A DNA stretch of 64,000 nt from Bacillota bacterium (GCA_023428025.1 JAEYZN010000034.1:1-64000), one strand, 5' to 3'. Numbered from the stretch's first letter, positions 33,301 through 40,628 are shown. The notes: generated by a model not told the origin, from the sequence alone. Numbers and translations are program-made.

Positions 33301-36053
33301 ATCAATTGGGAAAAGATGCGCAGCAGCGGCTCGTTCAGCCCGTAATTCAATTTATCCGTTTGCGCGGCGATGCCCACCGTACCGTAGAGGCTGCCGTTTC
33401 TGACCAGCGGGAACACGATGCCGGACACGCATCCCCAATGCTCCGCGGCCTCGTCCGGGTCGCCTTTAACGTGCAGCGGCTCTGTGGCGCTTCGTATAAA
33501 AGCCACCCTTTGCCCGTTTCTTTCAATAAACGCTTTCAGCTTGTCCATCGGTATGGCGGCAAAGCCGTCCTCACCGAAATCACCCGGCTGCCTGTCCCAT
33601 TTGTACACAGGCCGCGCCACGCCCTGCTCCCAGTCATAGCGGTAAATGGTGACGCGGTCCGCGCCCGTCTTTTCGCCGACGACGCCCAGCGCCTTGACGA
33701 TGGATTCCCTGTATTGGCTGAGCGGCGTGTTGATATAATCCTGCGCGAGATTGAGTATGGTGCGCTCGAACTCAAAATGGTGCTCTTCCCGCTTGCGGGC
33801 CTGCCTGATGGCCGTCTCCCGCTCCTTGCGCGTCAGCACATTGGCGATCATCTGGCAGAATATTTCCACGGCTGTCAGCTGGTCCTCCGTCCAGTTCATC
33901 TGCTTGCGCGCCGTGCTGAGGCTCAGCGTGCCCAGCACCTTTCCTTCCACCACCAGCGGAAAGTTGGCCGTGGCGCTGGTCTTCCTGGCCTGCATCGTCC
34001 GGCGGTATGGGCTGTGGGCGGGCGTGTCCTCAATGGTCTTCACGAAATGGGGTTCGCCCTTGATATGGCGCTCGATGATATCGGGGATGCCGGAGAAGGG
34101 TATAACGTCGCTCTTTTCACCGGCAGGCCGGTCTTTGACGCTGTCCCATCCGTATTGCCGCCGGATGACCTCCTCGCCCCAGTCGTAGAAGTATATGGAT
34201 GAGCGTTCCGCGCCGCAGTAAAGGGCGACCTGTTCCATGGCCTTGTTCAGGGCGCTGTCCAGCCTGTCCAGCGGCGTATTGATGAACTCCTGTGAAAGCG
34301 CCAGCACCGTGCGCTCAAAAGCGGTGTGGCGCGCGGATATCTCCGCCTTCTTGCGCTGGCACACCTCCAGTATCGTGGGGGCCAGCGTCTCCAGCATCTT
34401 CCGGTCTTCCTGGCGGTATCCGCCTTCCCGGTTGGCGGCGGCGATCAGCCCGACCGCCTTGCCCTCCCGGAACAACGGTACGCCAAGGAACGCGGTGAGA
34501 GGCAAATGCCCCTCCGGCACACCGCAGCTGTCCGCGTGAGACACGGGGCTGTTGGTCAGCAGCGTTTTCCCGTCGCGCACCACGCTGCCGTACAGCCCGT
34601 GCAGGCTGTATCCCTCCACGTGCCGCGGACGTATACGTCTGTCCGCCATGGTGCACAGCGTTTCCGAGGCGTCGCTGATGGCCGTCTCCCTGAGCCTGCC
34701 GTTATCCGACAGCTCCGCCATAAAGCTGGCCCGGCTCCCCGTCACCTCTTCCACCACAGCCAGACACGCGCGGCCCAGTTCCTCCGCCGAGTCGCAGAAC
34801 ACCGCCTTATCATAGATGCGGTTGATGGCGAGCAGCACCGTTCGCTGCCGTTCAGCCCGCGCCTGTGATCTTTTCCTTATCGTAATATCGTGGATGATGT
34901 AGGTGCACACGCAACCGGGGGGCAACGCATAGATGGACACGGATATATCCGCGGGGAACGCCCGCCCGCCGCTGTCTTTGGCCGTGATCTCCGTCTTGTC
35001 GCCCGAGAGGCGGCTCGTTCCGGTTTTCATAAAAACCGTGATGTCGTCCAGCAGCCGCTGCCTGTCCGCTTCCTCGATATGCGCATGAAAGGCCGCGCCC
35101 ACCGCCTGTTTTTTCCGCAGCGCGAACATGCGCTCCGCCGCCTTGTTCACATACAGCACACGGAAGTCCTGATCCACCAAAACGATGGCGTCGCTGCACG
35201 TCTCCAGCACGCTTCTGTAGAGCGGCGGCGTTTGCAGGAAAATGCGCGACACCGCCTCGCGCAGCCCCATGCCCCGCTGCTTCGCGTCCCTGAACAGCTC
35301 CCACACACATAAAAACGAGAAAACACCGCTGCCATACTGCGCCAGCCTGCCGAACCAGTCCACCAGGCCGCCCGGCAGGCGCTCCAAGCTGCTGCCCAGC
35401 AAGCCGAAGGAAAACATCAGCATGGACAGCGAGTACCAGAAAAGATGGTCCGACCGGCTCAGTTGGTAGCTTTTGATAAACAGCATGGATGCGGAAAGGT
35501 GCACCGTACAGGCGATGAACACGACAGCGTCGCGCAGGAATGTGAAGCTGCCCTCTGCGTAAAACGGCAGGATAAATCCATATACCGCGCCCACCGTGAC
35601 AAACACCGTAAAGGCTATGGCGGCCACATGCGCCAGTCCCAGCTTGACCAGAGTTCCCTTTAAGCGGACCGGTGCAGAGATTTCATCGCTGCCCTCAAGT
35701 ATCGCCGCCGCGAGATGAAGCAGGGCCGCGATGAGCGCGTTGGTGTTGAACACCGTGGCATATACGTTCATGCCCTGGGGAATATACCGCATCCATCCGG
35801 AAAATGTCGCCCCGAGGCCCATGATCATCGTGGCCGCCGACATCAGCACGGCGCTTTTATAACCGGTTTTCAGGTAAGAACGGGCGGACAGGAAGCTGAC
35901 CAGCAGGTTGGCAACGCCGATAAACAGCGTGTTCAGCGCGGCCATCAGATAAGGCGGTTCGAAACTAATGTTGAGTTTCAGCACCCAGAACAGGGCCATT
36001 AAACCGCAGACGATGATGACCAGCAGGCCGCTGAGTTTTTTTCTTATTCCCAT
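30375..36053 (-). CDS. Giant membrane sensor histidine kinase with 5 PAS and 4 GAF domains
   Basis: A 1892-residue kinase. Order: seven or eight membrane helices (1-260), PAS1 (277-398), GAF1 (405-570), GAF2 (575-745), GAF3 (758-930), PAS2 (933-1050), PAS3 (1073-1190), PAS4 (1200-1320), GAF4 (1330-1490), PAS5 (1498-1620), HisKA with H1646 in FFINISHEFKTPIS, HATPase_c (about 1745-1860) with 'LLSNAIKHTKTGG' and 'GCGIGLSLCKSL', and a tail ending FSDISF. GAF2/GAF3 repeat a FERT.L.L.....NTPL motif and PAS4/PAS5 are alike, which shows growth by internal duplication. There is no receiver domain. The start at 36053 follows GGGGGCAGCA. It is convergent with the receiver gene. Confidence 0.93.
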   Translation of the reverse strand: MGIRKKLSGLLVIIVCGLMALFWVLKLNISFEPPYLMAALNTLFIGVANLLVSFLSARSYLKTGYKSAVLMSAATMIMGLGATFSGWMRYIPQGMNVYATVFNTNALIAALLHLAAAILEGSDEISAPVRLKGTLVKLGLAHVAAIAFTVFVTVGAVYGFILPFYAEGSFTFLRDAVVFIACTVHLSASMLFIKSYQLSRSDHLFWYSLSMLMFSFGLLGSSLERLPGGLVDWFGRLAQYGSGVFSFLCVWELFRDAKQRGMGLREAVSRIFLQTPPLYRSVLETCSDAIVLVDQDFRVLYVNKAAERMFALRKKQAVGAAFHAHIEEADRQRLLDDITVFMKTGTSRLSGDKTEITAKDSGGRAFPADISVSIYALPPGCVCTYIIHDITIRKRSQARAERQRTVLLAINRIYDKAVFCDSAEELGRACLAVVEEVTGSRASFMAELSDNGRLRETAISDASETLCTMADRRIRPRHVEGYSLHGLYGSVVRDGKTLLTNSPVSHADSCGVPEGHLPLTAFLGVPLFREGKAVGLIAAANREGGYRQEDRKMLETLAPTILEVCQRKKAEISARHTAFERTVLALSQEFINTPLDRLDSALNKAMEQVALYCGAERSSIYFYDWGEEVIRRQYGWDSVKDRPAGEKSDVIPFSGIPDIIERHIKGEPHFVKTIEDTPAHSPYRRTMQARKTSATANFPLVVEGKVLGTLSLSTARKQMNWTEDQLTAVEIFCQMIANVLTRKERETAIRQARKREEHHFEFERTILNLAQDYINTPLSQYRESIVKALGVVGEKTGADRVTIYRYDWEQGVARPVYKWDRQPGDFGEDGFAAIPMDKLKAFIERNGQRVAFIRSATEPLHVKGDPDEAAEHWGCVSGIVFPLVRNGSLYGTVGIAAQTDKLNYGLNEPLLRIFSQLMSNMLQRIDFMLELQVANETNRMILDSTYDGVAMFDREGIVLSAGRVFAAQFGKRPEEMVGTRMQEHYTAEQYGGSAQRQQKINNVFATGIAEFYEDCRDGLCLDTRICPVFKNGEVVAVTMFFTDITAKKKADEEARLITRLEREAELLQQKEKDYLEILDGSTDGSWIYDIQRGTIQYSVQWMKRIGAERIPYSQRLGYTDSVTHPDDREMVLAKREYAIENRLSKFKVEYRIRMADGHYIWVLGQNKILYNEEGLPLKIYGTTMDITDRKKAEEALREHELLMRTFMDSASDFMFIKDREGRVVMINEAYGKAFGLSARDMIGKNDFELYGDDELAREVTENDRLVMETGRMLVCQESMTTINGYRTYSLSKVPWRDTNGNILGVLGTAHDITELKNARDALQETVKSLRHSNECIELLYETTEKILSSATPRRDTKAPCAKVMRFLNCDVFCNYLVEGDQPVLYLNACVGVSDEQRRNITPLAFGAGVCGRVAQTGRRIVAEHIQSSTEESLVFLKQIGVRAYACHPLLADGKTIGTLSFGTRTADSFSEEELALMKSVADSIAVAVKRISAEEALRQSEELLRAIIDGANDPVFLKDRESRILMANEAMAVTTGVPVAGMMGKPAIEYYKDAECARINMENDRRVMENDVAEVVEEKVFSGKKMRTFLCSKTPWHDEQGKVIGLIGVARDITDRIVMEQELRQAARELAEKNALITDFFINISHEFKTPISVLQLAMEIMSEHMKRGSLDGEKLQKNLNTMMQNTCRLSKLVGNLLDITKIDAGFLQPMCAYTDVVTLLKNIVESVKPYAARRGLNMAFSCGMRVKVMNTDAEFVERIVINLLSNAIKHTKTGGTVCVACEDRKESIVISVQDNGEGIPDDKKQIIFDRFRQVNNTLARSSEGCGIGLSLCKSLAELLGGHIWVESREGCGSDFLVELPKTRIPRATLNIGVQSSTLQSRIMTEFSDISF

Positions 36054-36101
36054 TGCTGCCCCCAGAAGAGGAATGGCATAATCACAAAATGCGCTATATG
36101 T

Positions 36102-36157
36102 ATTATAATGTCGCATATGTGCACATACAATTGCATTTATTGGCGGATATTGTCGAA
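36102..36157 (-). promoter_or_regulatory. Promoter of the giant kinase gene with palindrome and Spo0A-box-like site
   Basis: Minus strand: -35 TTGTAT (36130-36125), 17-base spacer, -10 TATAAT (36107-36102). A 12-base palindrome TATGTGCACATA (36116-36127) fills the spacer, and TGTCGAA (36151-36157, plus strand) lies about 20 bases upstream of the -35, where a Spo0A-type activator would bind. Confidence 0.5.
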
Positions 36158-36218
36158 ATGGTAAAATGTTTTATGCTATGATCAATGATTTTATGCGTTT
36201 ACACGCTGCTTAAAGCAA

Positions 36219-36242
36219 AAAAGACGTCCGGGACGTCTTTCA
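36219..36242 (-). terminator. Intrinsic terminator, minus strand
   Basis: GACGTC-CCG-GACGTC followed on the minus strand by TTTTTT. It lies 270 bases downstream of the redox operon ending at 36510. Confidence 0.65.
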
Positions 36243-36509
36243 GACCGCCGGCAGCAACGGTTTGCGCCCTGCCGGCTTGTGCCCGGTGGGCACGGCCAGC
36301 GGGGCGTTTTCAATGTGTATTTTCTGACTATTGTTCGCTTTCCAACCGCAAAGCCAGACGCAAGGCATGCTCAGGGTTCGTATGTTACAATTTGTCCAGC
36401 CTGCTGGCAGCACTGGCAAACCAAAAGCATCCGGGCGACAACTCTTTCAAATCAGCCAGCCACCCTGCCTTTTTCAGCGAGCCCACACCACAGATGTATC
36501 GGCGTGCGG
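36243..36509. other. Intergenic region, possible gene remnant
   Basis: Nothing intact is seen. On the minus strand, interrupted stretches such as NPEHALRLALRLESEQ read like decayed coding sequence but cannot be assigned. It separates the flavoprotein gene from its presumed terminator. Confidence 0.35.
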
Positions 36510-37073
36510 TTACATCGTGTCACCGTTCCTGCGGCCTTCGGCCAGCGCCTTGCCCGCCGCGTACACCGCCTCGCGCTTGTAGTCGTTGTTCCAGCGGTTG
36601 ATACCGATCAGGTCGAACACCTGCGCGCCGGTGTGCTGGCAGAAGCGCTCCAGCTGCGAGAGGCAGGGCAGGATGCCGTTGCCAGTGCCGCCTGCCGACG
36701 CGATAAGCAGCACCTGCTTGCCCGCAAAGGGACCTCCCGGCCCGAAACAGCAGCGGCGGAAACGGTCCAGAAAGCTCTTGAGCGCCTCGGACGTTTCGTG
36801 CCAGTACACCGGCGTCGCCAGCACCACCGCATCCGCCGCCAGCACCTGCGCGCACACGTCGTCAAAGCCGTCGTCGCCGAACAGGCAGTAGTCCTCGTTG
36901 CGGCAGACGCCCCAGCCGCCGTCGCAGACATGGCACCGTTCAATGCTCATGTCGCACAGGCGCACTTCTTCCACGTCCGCGCCGCCGTCCCGCGCGCCCT
37001 GCGCCGCCGTGCCGATCACCGACTGGCACAGGCCGTCCGTCTTGGGGTTCCCGGATAAAATCAGCAGCTTCAT
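36510..37073 (-). CDS. Flavodoxin-fold NAD(P)H-dependent reductase, Isf-like
   Basis: A 187-residue flavodoxin-like protein. MKLLILSGNPKTDGLCQSVI is the FMN phosphate loop and 'ADAVVLATPVYWHETSEALKSFLDR' positions the ring-binding loop, both typical of the NADPH-dependent FMN reductase family. Four Cys in RCHVCDGGWGVCRNEDYC resemble, with wider spacing, the cluster of iron-sulfur flavoproteins. It likely moves electrons to small oxidised compounds. AAGGAGG precedes the ATG at 37073. It is the last of three closely spaced genes (gaps 29 and 34 bases) with a nitroreductase and a Cys-rich protein. Confidence 0.85.
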   Translation of the reverse strand: MKLLILSGNPKTDGLCQSVIGTAAQGARDGGADVEEVRLCDMSIERCHVCDGGWGVCRNEDYCLFGDDGFDDVCAQVLAADAVVLATPVYWHETSEALKSFLDRFRRCCFGPGGPFAGKQVLLIASAGGTGNGILPCLSQLERFCQHTGAQVFDLIGINRWNNDYKREAVYAAGKALAEGRRNGDTM

Positions 37074-37102
37074 CGTATACATCCTCCTTATCGCAGCGCC
37101 GT

Positions 37103-37603
37103 TTACAGATAAACGACGATGTCTTCGAGCGGCTTCCTCTCCTTTTCGGGGCCGGACGACGCCGGATATCCCAACGGTGTGAACGCCACCGGCTCATAGC
37201 CGTCAAGGCCCGCCAGCGAGCGAGCGGCCTGCGCGTCGAACGCGCCGATCCAGCAGGTGCCGAGGCCCATATCCGTCGCGGCCAGCACGATGTGGTCCAT
37301 CACGATGGCGGCGTCCACATCCGCGTAGGACTTGCCGTCCTTGCGCACCCACGACGCCTCCGTATCCGCGTATATGCCGATGAGCAGCGGCGCCTGTGTG
37401 AAGAACGACGCGCGGCACACCTTCTTCAGCGTCTCCAGATGCTTCTCCGTCTGCACCACCACCAGCTTGAACGCCTGCAGGTTGCACGCCGTGGGCGCGA
37501 GCCTCGCGGCCTCCAGCACCTTCTGCAGCTTGTCGTCCTCCACCGCGTCCGGCCTGTAGGCGCGCACGCTGTACCTCTGGCTGACCAGTTCAAAGAATTC
37601 CAT
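37103..37603 (-). CDS. Nitroreductase family protein
   Basis: A 166-residue FMN enzyme of the nitroreductase fold. 'VSQRYSVRAYRPDAVEDDKL' is the usual opening with the FMN-contacting Arg-Ser/Tyr-x-Arg, 'ARLAPTACNLQAFKLVVV' the second signature, and 'DMGLGTCWIGAFD' the third. It is short for the family, as often in Clostridia. It reduces nitro-compounds, quinones or flavins. The start at 37603 follows CGGAGG at seven bases; the frame extends upstream without support. Central gene of the redox operon. Confidence 0.9.
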   Translation of the reverse strand: MEFFELVSQRYSVRAYRPDAVEDDKLQKVLEAARLAPTACNLQAFKLVVVQTEKHLETLKKVCRASFFTQAPLLIGIYADTEASWVRKDGKSYADVDAAIVMDHIVLAATDMGLGTCWIGAFDAQAARSLAGLDGYEPVAFTPLGYPASSGPEKERKPLEDIVVYL

Positions 37604-37637
37604 ATGTATACCTCCGGTAAAATGATGACTGCTCTGC

Positions 37638-37847
37638 TTATATCCCCTGGCAGTGCGCGCACCCCGCGCAAACCGCGTGGAACTCATCGATGCCTGCGTA
37701 GCGCCGCGTAAGCTGCATCCAGCGCTCCAGCTCGCGCAGCGTGGCCTCAGGGCTGCCGTGCCCGGCCAGCCGGTATTCCCCGCACAGGCCTTCGTCGATG
37801 TCCCTGTCCACAGCGGGACAATACCAGTTCCGCTCCCTCAATTGCAT
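37638..37847 (-). CDS. Small Cys-rich protein of unknown function
   Basis: A 69-residue protein. 'RNWYCPAVDRDIDEGLCGEY' near the start and CAGCAHC at the end give five Cys that could hold a metal or iron-sulfur cluster. A repeated Trp/Leu helix (ATLRELERWMQLTRRY) lies between. I recognise the WYCPAVD..I.EGLC pattern from unannotated anaerobe proteins but know no function. GGAGGGGG precedes the ATG at 37847. It heads the operon with the nitroreductase and flavoprotein, which suggests a redox role. Confidence 0.65.
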   Translation of the reverse strand: MQLRERNWYCPAVDRDIDEGLCGEYRLAGHGSPEATLRELERWMQLTRRYAGIDEFHAVCAGCAHCQGI

Positions 37848-38304
37848 CCCCCTCCACACCCCATAGGGCTTGCCGCTCACGCCCATATGATGTATTTATA
37901 CTATTTGTGTGGACATTATAACACGTTGCCGTGGCCGCCGCCATATTCCGGCCAGAGGGGACAGAAAAATAACTATGCCGTATAGCGGTGAATCTATTAT
38001 CTTCGGGGCGCGGATGAATTGTTGTTCGTTGTTGCTGCTGTCAAAAGCGGGCGGCCACAGGCCGCCCCTGCAACAAGAGGCCAGTATGCCGCTGCGTGTT
38101 GGCAGCAGGGCGGCATGCCAAGGCTACCGTTTAAGTATGTCTTACGGTATGCGTGTCGGGTACGGTCTTCGACCTGTGCCGATACAGTAACGGCGATTCC
38201 GTTCCCTACGAGTGCGGAGAAACAGGGGGACAATGCGAACACTGCGGCGCGGTAGCCGGAATATTTCCGGCGCAACACAGCCAAAAGCTTTACTTTTAGG
38301 GCAC
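37848..38304. other. Intergenic region, nothing recognised
   Basis: About 450 bases. It includes a GGCGGCC-ACA-GGCCGCC hairpin near 38050. No gene or known repeat is seen. Confidence 0.4.
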
Positions 38305-38308
38305 AACA

Positions 38309-38333
38309 GAAAAGGCGTCCGTAGACGCCTTTC
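38309..38333 (-). terminator. Intrinsic terminator of the 38.8-38.3 kb unit
   Basis: On the minus strand AAAGGCGTC-TACG-GACGCCTTTTCT, a nine-base stem with tetraloop and T run. Confidence 0.75.
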
Positions 38334-38445
38334 CGATGACCCACCATTGGGGTTATACCCGGGCTTTGGCCCTTATCCGTCTCCTAGCAGGCAACGCTGT
38401 TCGGGAGTTGGCGGACAGGTGGGATGTATTTGTGTCTGGGTCCTG
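38334..38445 (-). ncRNA. Candidate structured RNA (multi-branched, minus strand)
   Basis: Read on the minus strand the segment folds with a closing stem GACCCA/TGGGTC (38442-38437 with 38343-38338), an arm TGTCCG/CGGATA topped by CTCC/GGAG, a GGGC-CAAA-GCCC hairpin and a GGG-TATAA-CCC hairpin, then the terminator. One pair (UG) only works on this strand, which supports the direction. It is not a tRNA, 6S, SRP or RNase P that I recognise. It could be an independent RNA or the 3' end of the transcript from 38789. Confidence 0.4.
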
Positions 38446-38528
38446 ATCACGTCAGAACGTTTGCTGTTGTTGGCTTTTTTGGTTTCCCCTTTCCCCACGT
38501 TCGGGTTTTTTTGTTCATGCTGTTCACG

Positions 38529-38757
38529 TCAACCGTCGCTCCGGTTGTCCTCTCGCTGCTTGCGGCGCTTTGCCCGCCGGTCGCCAGACCTGCCCTTCCG
38601 GCTGCCTTGCGACTTCAGCGCTTTCTGTGCGCCGGGGCGGATGTTTCAGGTTTTGGCCTATCTGCCAGCCTGATCGCGCCTATTTCCTGATAAATCCCGA
38701 GAGCGCCGCCTGCAACTGCCCGTCTTTCGCTATCGCTTCCTGCTCCACATCGCCCAT
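38529..38757 (-). pseudogene. Decayed small gene with basic C terminus
   Basis: An ATG at 38757 with AAAGGGG upstream gives MGDVEQEAIAKDGQLQAALS and stops after 25 codons. Sensible codon use continues in a second frame (RLADRPKPETSAPAH) and then a third (QKALKSQGSRKGRS... rich in Lys/Arg) to a stop at 38529. This fits a gene of about 75 codons with two frameshifts. An alternative is a 25-residue peptide gene. A strong promoter lies directly upstream. Confidence 0.4.
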
Positions 38758-38795
38758 CGGAATCAACCCCTTTCTGTGTCCTTCTTTGTAGCCTT

Positions 38796-38824
38796 ATTAT
38801 AACACCGGCCTGTACAAAATGCAA
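38796..38824 (-). promoter_or_regulatory. Promoter of the 38.8-38.3 kb unit
   Basis: Minus strand: -35 TTGCAT (38824-38819), 17-base spacer, perfect -10 TATAAT (38801-38796). The transcript would begin near 38789 and reach the terminator at 38309, about 480 bases. Confidence 0.65.
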
Positions 38825-38929
38825 GCTTATTCGGAATTATTTTTAATAATTTTTATACCAAATTACATTGCCCGCATCCTGTGGCTCACATACCGAGCCC
38901 AGCGCCGATGCATGCGGGACAGATGGAAG

Positions 38930-38966
38930 CGGGGTCCCCGAAAAGCACAGCTTTCCGGGGTGGACA
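38930..38966 (+). repeat. Dispersed hairpin repeat, copy 5 (partial)
   Basis: GGGGTCCCCGAAAAGCACAG followed by CTTTCCGGGG. It is the same module as at 24326 and, inverted, near 40522. Confidence 0.5.
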
Positions 38967-39015
38967 ACCCGTCTCCTGCAATCCAATCAAACGGAAAAAA
39001 ATCTCAGAGCAGATA

Positions 39016-39044
39016 TTGACGTCATAACAATGTTATGTTACGCT
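39016..39044 (+). promoter_or_regulatory. Promoter and inverted repeat before yhbD
   Basis: -35 TTGACG (39016-39021), 17-base spacer, weak -10 TACGCT. The spacer contains CATAAC-AAT-GTTATG (39023-39037), a likely operator for a MerR-like protein such as YhbD itself. Confidence 0.5.
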
Positions 39045-39071
39045 ATTGTCATCATAAGGAGGGATGACAGC

Positions 39072-39695
39072 ATGGATGAAGAACTCATTTCCAAAAAAGA
39101 ACTGCTGGAGCTGACGGGCATATCGTACGGGCAGCTTTACCGGTGGAAGCGCAAGGGGCTGATCCCCGAGCCCTGGTTCATACGCAAGTCCACCTACACC
39201 GGACAGGAGACGTTTTTTCCGCGGAGCCAGATGCTGACCCGCGTGACCCGCATACTGAACATGAAGGAGGATGTGTCGCTGGACGACCTGGCCGACGTGT
39301 TCTCCCCCGAGGCCGGAGCCGCCGCGCCGCCCGACCCCGACGCGATGGTGCAGCGCGGCATTGTCTCCGCCGACGCGATGCGGCTGTTCCAGGAAGGCCG
39401 GGACGGCTCGCCCCTGTCCTTCGACGAAGCGCTGCACGCGTACCTGTTCAGCCAGGTGCTGGTGTCGGGCGAGCTGTCGCTGGACGAGGCGCGTCTGATG
39501 CTGGACACACTGCGCACCGCGGCGATCCGCTTCGGCGCGGCGCCCGCGCAGGTGCTGCTGACGCGCAAGCTGGGCGTTTACGGATGCGTGGCGCTGTCTG
39601 CCGGCGGCGAAGTGCAGCCGGACAAGGACACGCGGCTGATACGCCGTCTCGATCTCAAAGCGGCGGCCGAAGAACTGAAACTCAAGCTTGTATGA
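39072..39695 (+). CDS. yhbD: YhbD family protein (MerR-like HTH, DUF4004)
   Basis: A 207-residue protein. 'MDEELISKKELLELTGISYG' and 'LYRWKRKGLIPEPWF' form a MerR-like winged helix at residues 1-45, followed by 'RKSTYTGQETFFPRSQML', which is close to YhbD of Bacillus subtilis. The remaining two-thirds is helical. In B. subtilis yhbD sits with the bactofilin genes yhbE and yhbF; the same order is seen here, the bactofilin gene beginning 19 bases downstream. It probably regulates or organises the bactofilin. AAGGAGG precedes the ATG at 39072. Confidence 0.9.
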   Translation: MDEELISKKELLELTGISYGQLYRWKRKGLIPEPWFIRKSTYTGQETFFPRSQMLTRVTRILNMKEDVSLDDLADVFSPEAGAAAPPDPDAMVQRGIVSADAMRLFQEGRDGSPLSFDEALHAYLFSQVLVSGELSLDEARLMLDTLRTAAIRFGAAPAQVLLTRKLGVYGCVALSAGGEVQPDKDTRLIRRLDLKAAAEELKLKLV

Positions 39696-39714
39696 TACAG
39701 GGAGGAAAATAAAT

Positions 39715-40455
39715 ATGGATACGAACACAGAGAAGATCGATCTGACCATCAGCGGCTTCGGCGTGGCGCCGGGCGGCGACTACAGCAACATCCGCATCGC
39801 GGGGCGCGGCAAGATCACGGGCGACGTGACCACCGGAGAGTTCATCATCAGCGGCTCGGCCGACGCGATGGGCGCGGTGGACTGCGACAAGCTGATCATC
39901 AACGGCGAAGCGGGCATCCACGGCAATCTGAAAGCGGGCGAGCTCAAAGTGCGCGGCTCCGGCGACTTCAAGAAAACCGTGCAGGCGGACTCGTTCGGCA
40001 TCTCCGGTTCGGCGCACGCGGATGAATCCGTGAACGCCAAGACGGTGAAGGTTTCCGGCGCGCTGCACGTGAAGGGCGACCTTGCCGCGGACAGCTTCTC
40101 CTCCTCCGGCACGTTTGAGGTGGGCGGCCTGCTCTCGGCGGACAGCATCGACATCAATCTGGACTGGAGCACCAGCACGGCCAAGGAGATCGGCGGGGAA
40201 AAGATCACCGCGAAGGTGGGCACCAAGGGCCTTTCGGTGCTGCGCACGATATTCACGCTCGGCACACACACGCCGCACCTTGAGGCGGACAGCATCGAGG
40301 GCAGCAACATATGGCTGGAGCAGACGCGGGCCAAGGCGGTGCGCGGGCACAGCGTCACGCTGGGCGACGGCTGCGACATCGCGCTGGTGGAATACTCCGG
40401 CACGCTGCACAAGACGGGCAGCGCCAGAGTGGGCGAAGAGCGGAAGATAGGGTAA
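39715..40455 (+). CDS. Bactofilin-like polymer-forming protein
   Basis: A 246-residue protein made of short beta-helix rungs: 'RIAGRGKITGDVTTGEFIIS', 'GEAGIHGNLKAGELKVRGSG' and so on, the pattern of bactofilins (DUF583), which form stable filaments near the membrane. It is longer than most bactofilins and has a second block with 'KGLSVLRTIFTLGTHTPHL', so it may hold two beta-helix units as YhbE/YhbF do. GGGAGG precedes the ATG. It follows yhbD by 19 bases and is surely in its operon. It ends before a repeat and a terminator. Confidence 0.88.
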   Translation: MDTNTEKIDLTISGFGVAPGGDYSNIRIAGRGKITGDVTTGEFIISGSADAMGAVDCDKLIINGEAGIHGNLKAGELKVRGSGDFKKTVQADSFGISGSAHADESVNAKTVKVSGALHVKGDLAADSFSSSGTFEVGGLLSADSIDINLDWSTSTAKEIGGEKITAKVGTKGLSVLRTIFTLGTHTPHLEADSIEGSNIWLEQTRAKAVRGHSVTLGDGCDIALVEYSGTLHKTGSARVGEERKIG

Positions 40456-40477
40456 TTTTTTGGGAAGGGATAAGACC

Positions 40478-40571
40478 GTGAGGGCTCTGCCCTCAACCCA
40501 CCCCAAAAAGCCTGCGTCTTTTCGGGGACCCCGGCACTCCCGCCCAAGGGACCCGTCCCTTGGGGAACCCA
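40478..40571 (-). repeat. Dispersed hairpin repeat, copy 6 (fullest)
   Basis: Read on the minus strand: CCAAGGGACGGGTCCCTTGG, GCGGGAGT, CCGGGGTCCCCGAAAAGACG, then GGGTTGAGGGCAGAGCCCTC and CGGTCTTAT. All modules are found in copies at 7229 and 7965 in the same order. It lies just after the bactofilin gene, before its terminator. Confidence 0.6.
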
Positions 40572-40597
40572 AAGTGGCTGTATGAATAAGAACGGAA

Positions 40598-40628
40598 AAG
40601 GCGAAGTGAGGTGTTCCGCCTTTTTTTC
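40598..40628 (+). terminator. Terminator of the yhbD-bactofilin operon
   Basis: AAGGCG-loop-CGCCTT followed by a T tract, with the outer GGAA/TTCC adding pairing. Confidence 0.65.

Noticed and set aside
7229..40571. CRISPR array
   Set aside because: The repeats are far apart, modular and not regularly spaced, with no cas genes.
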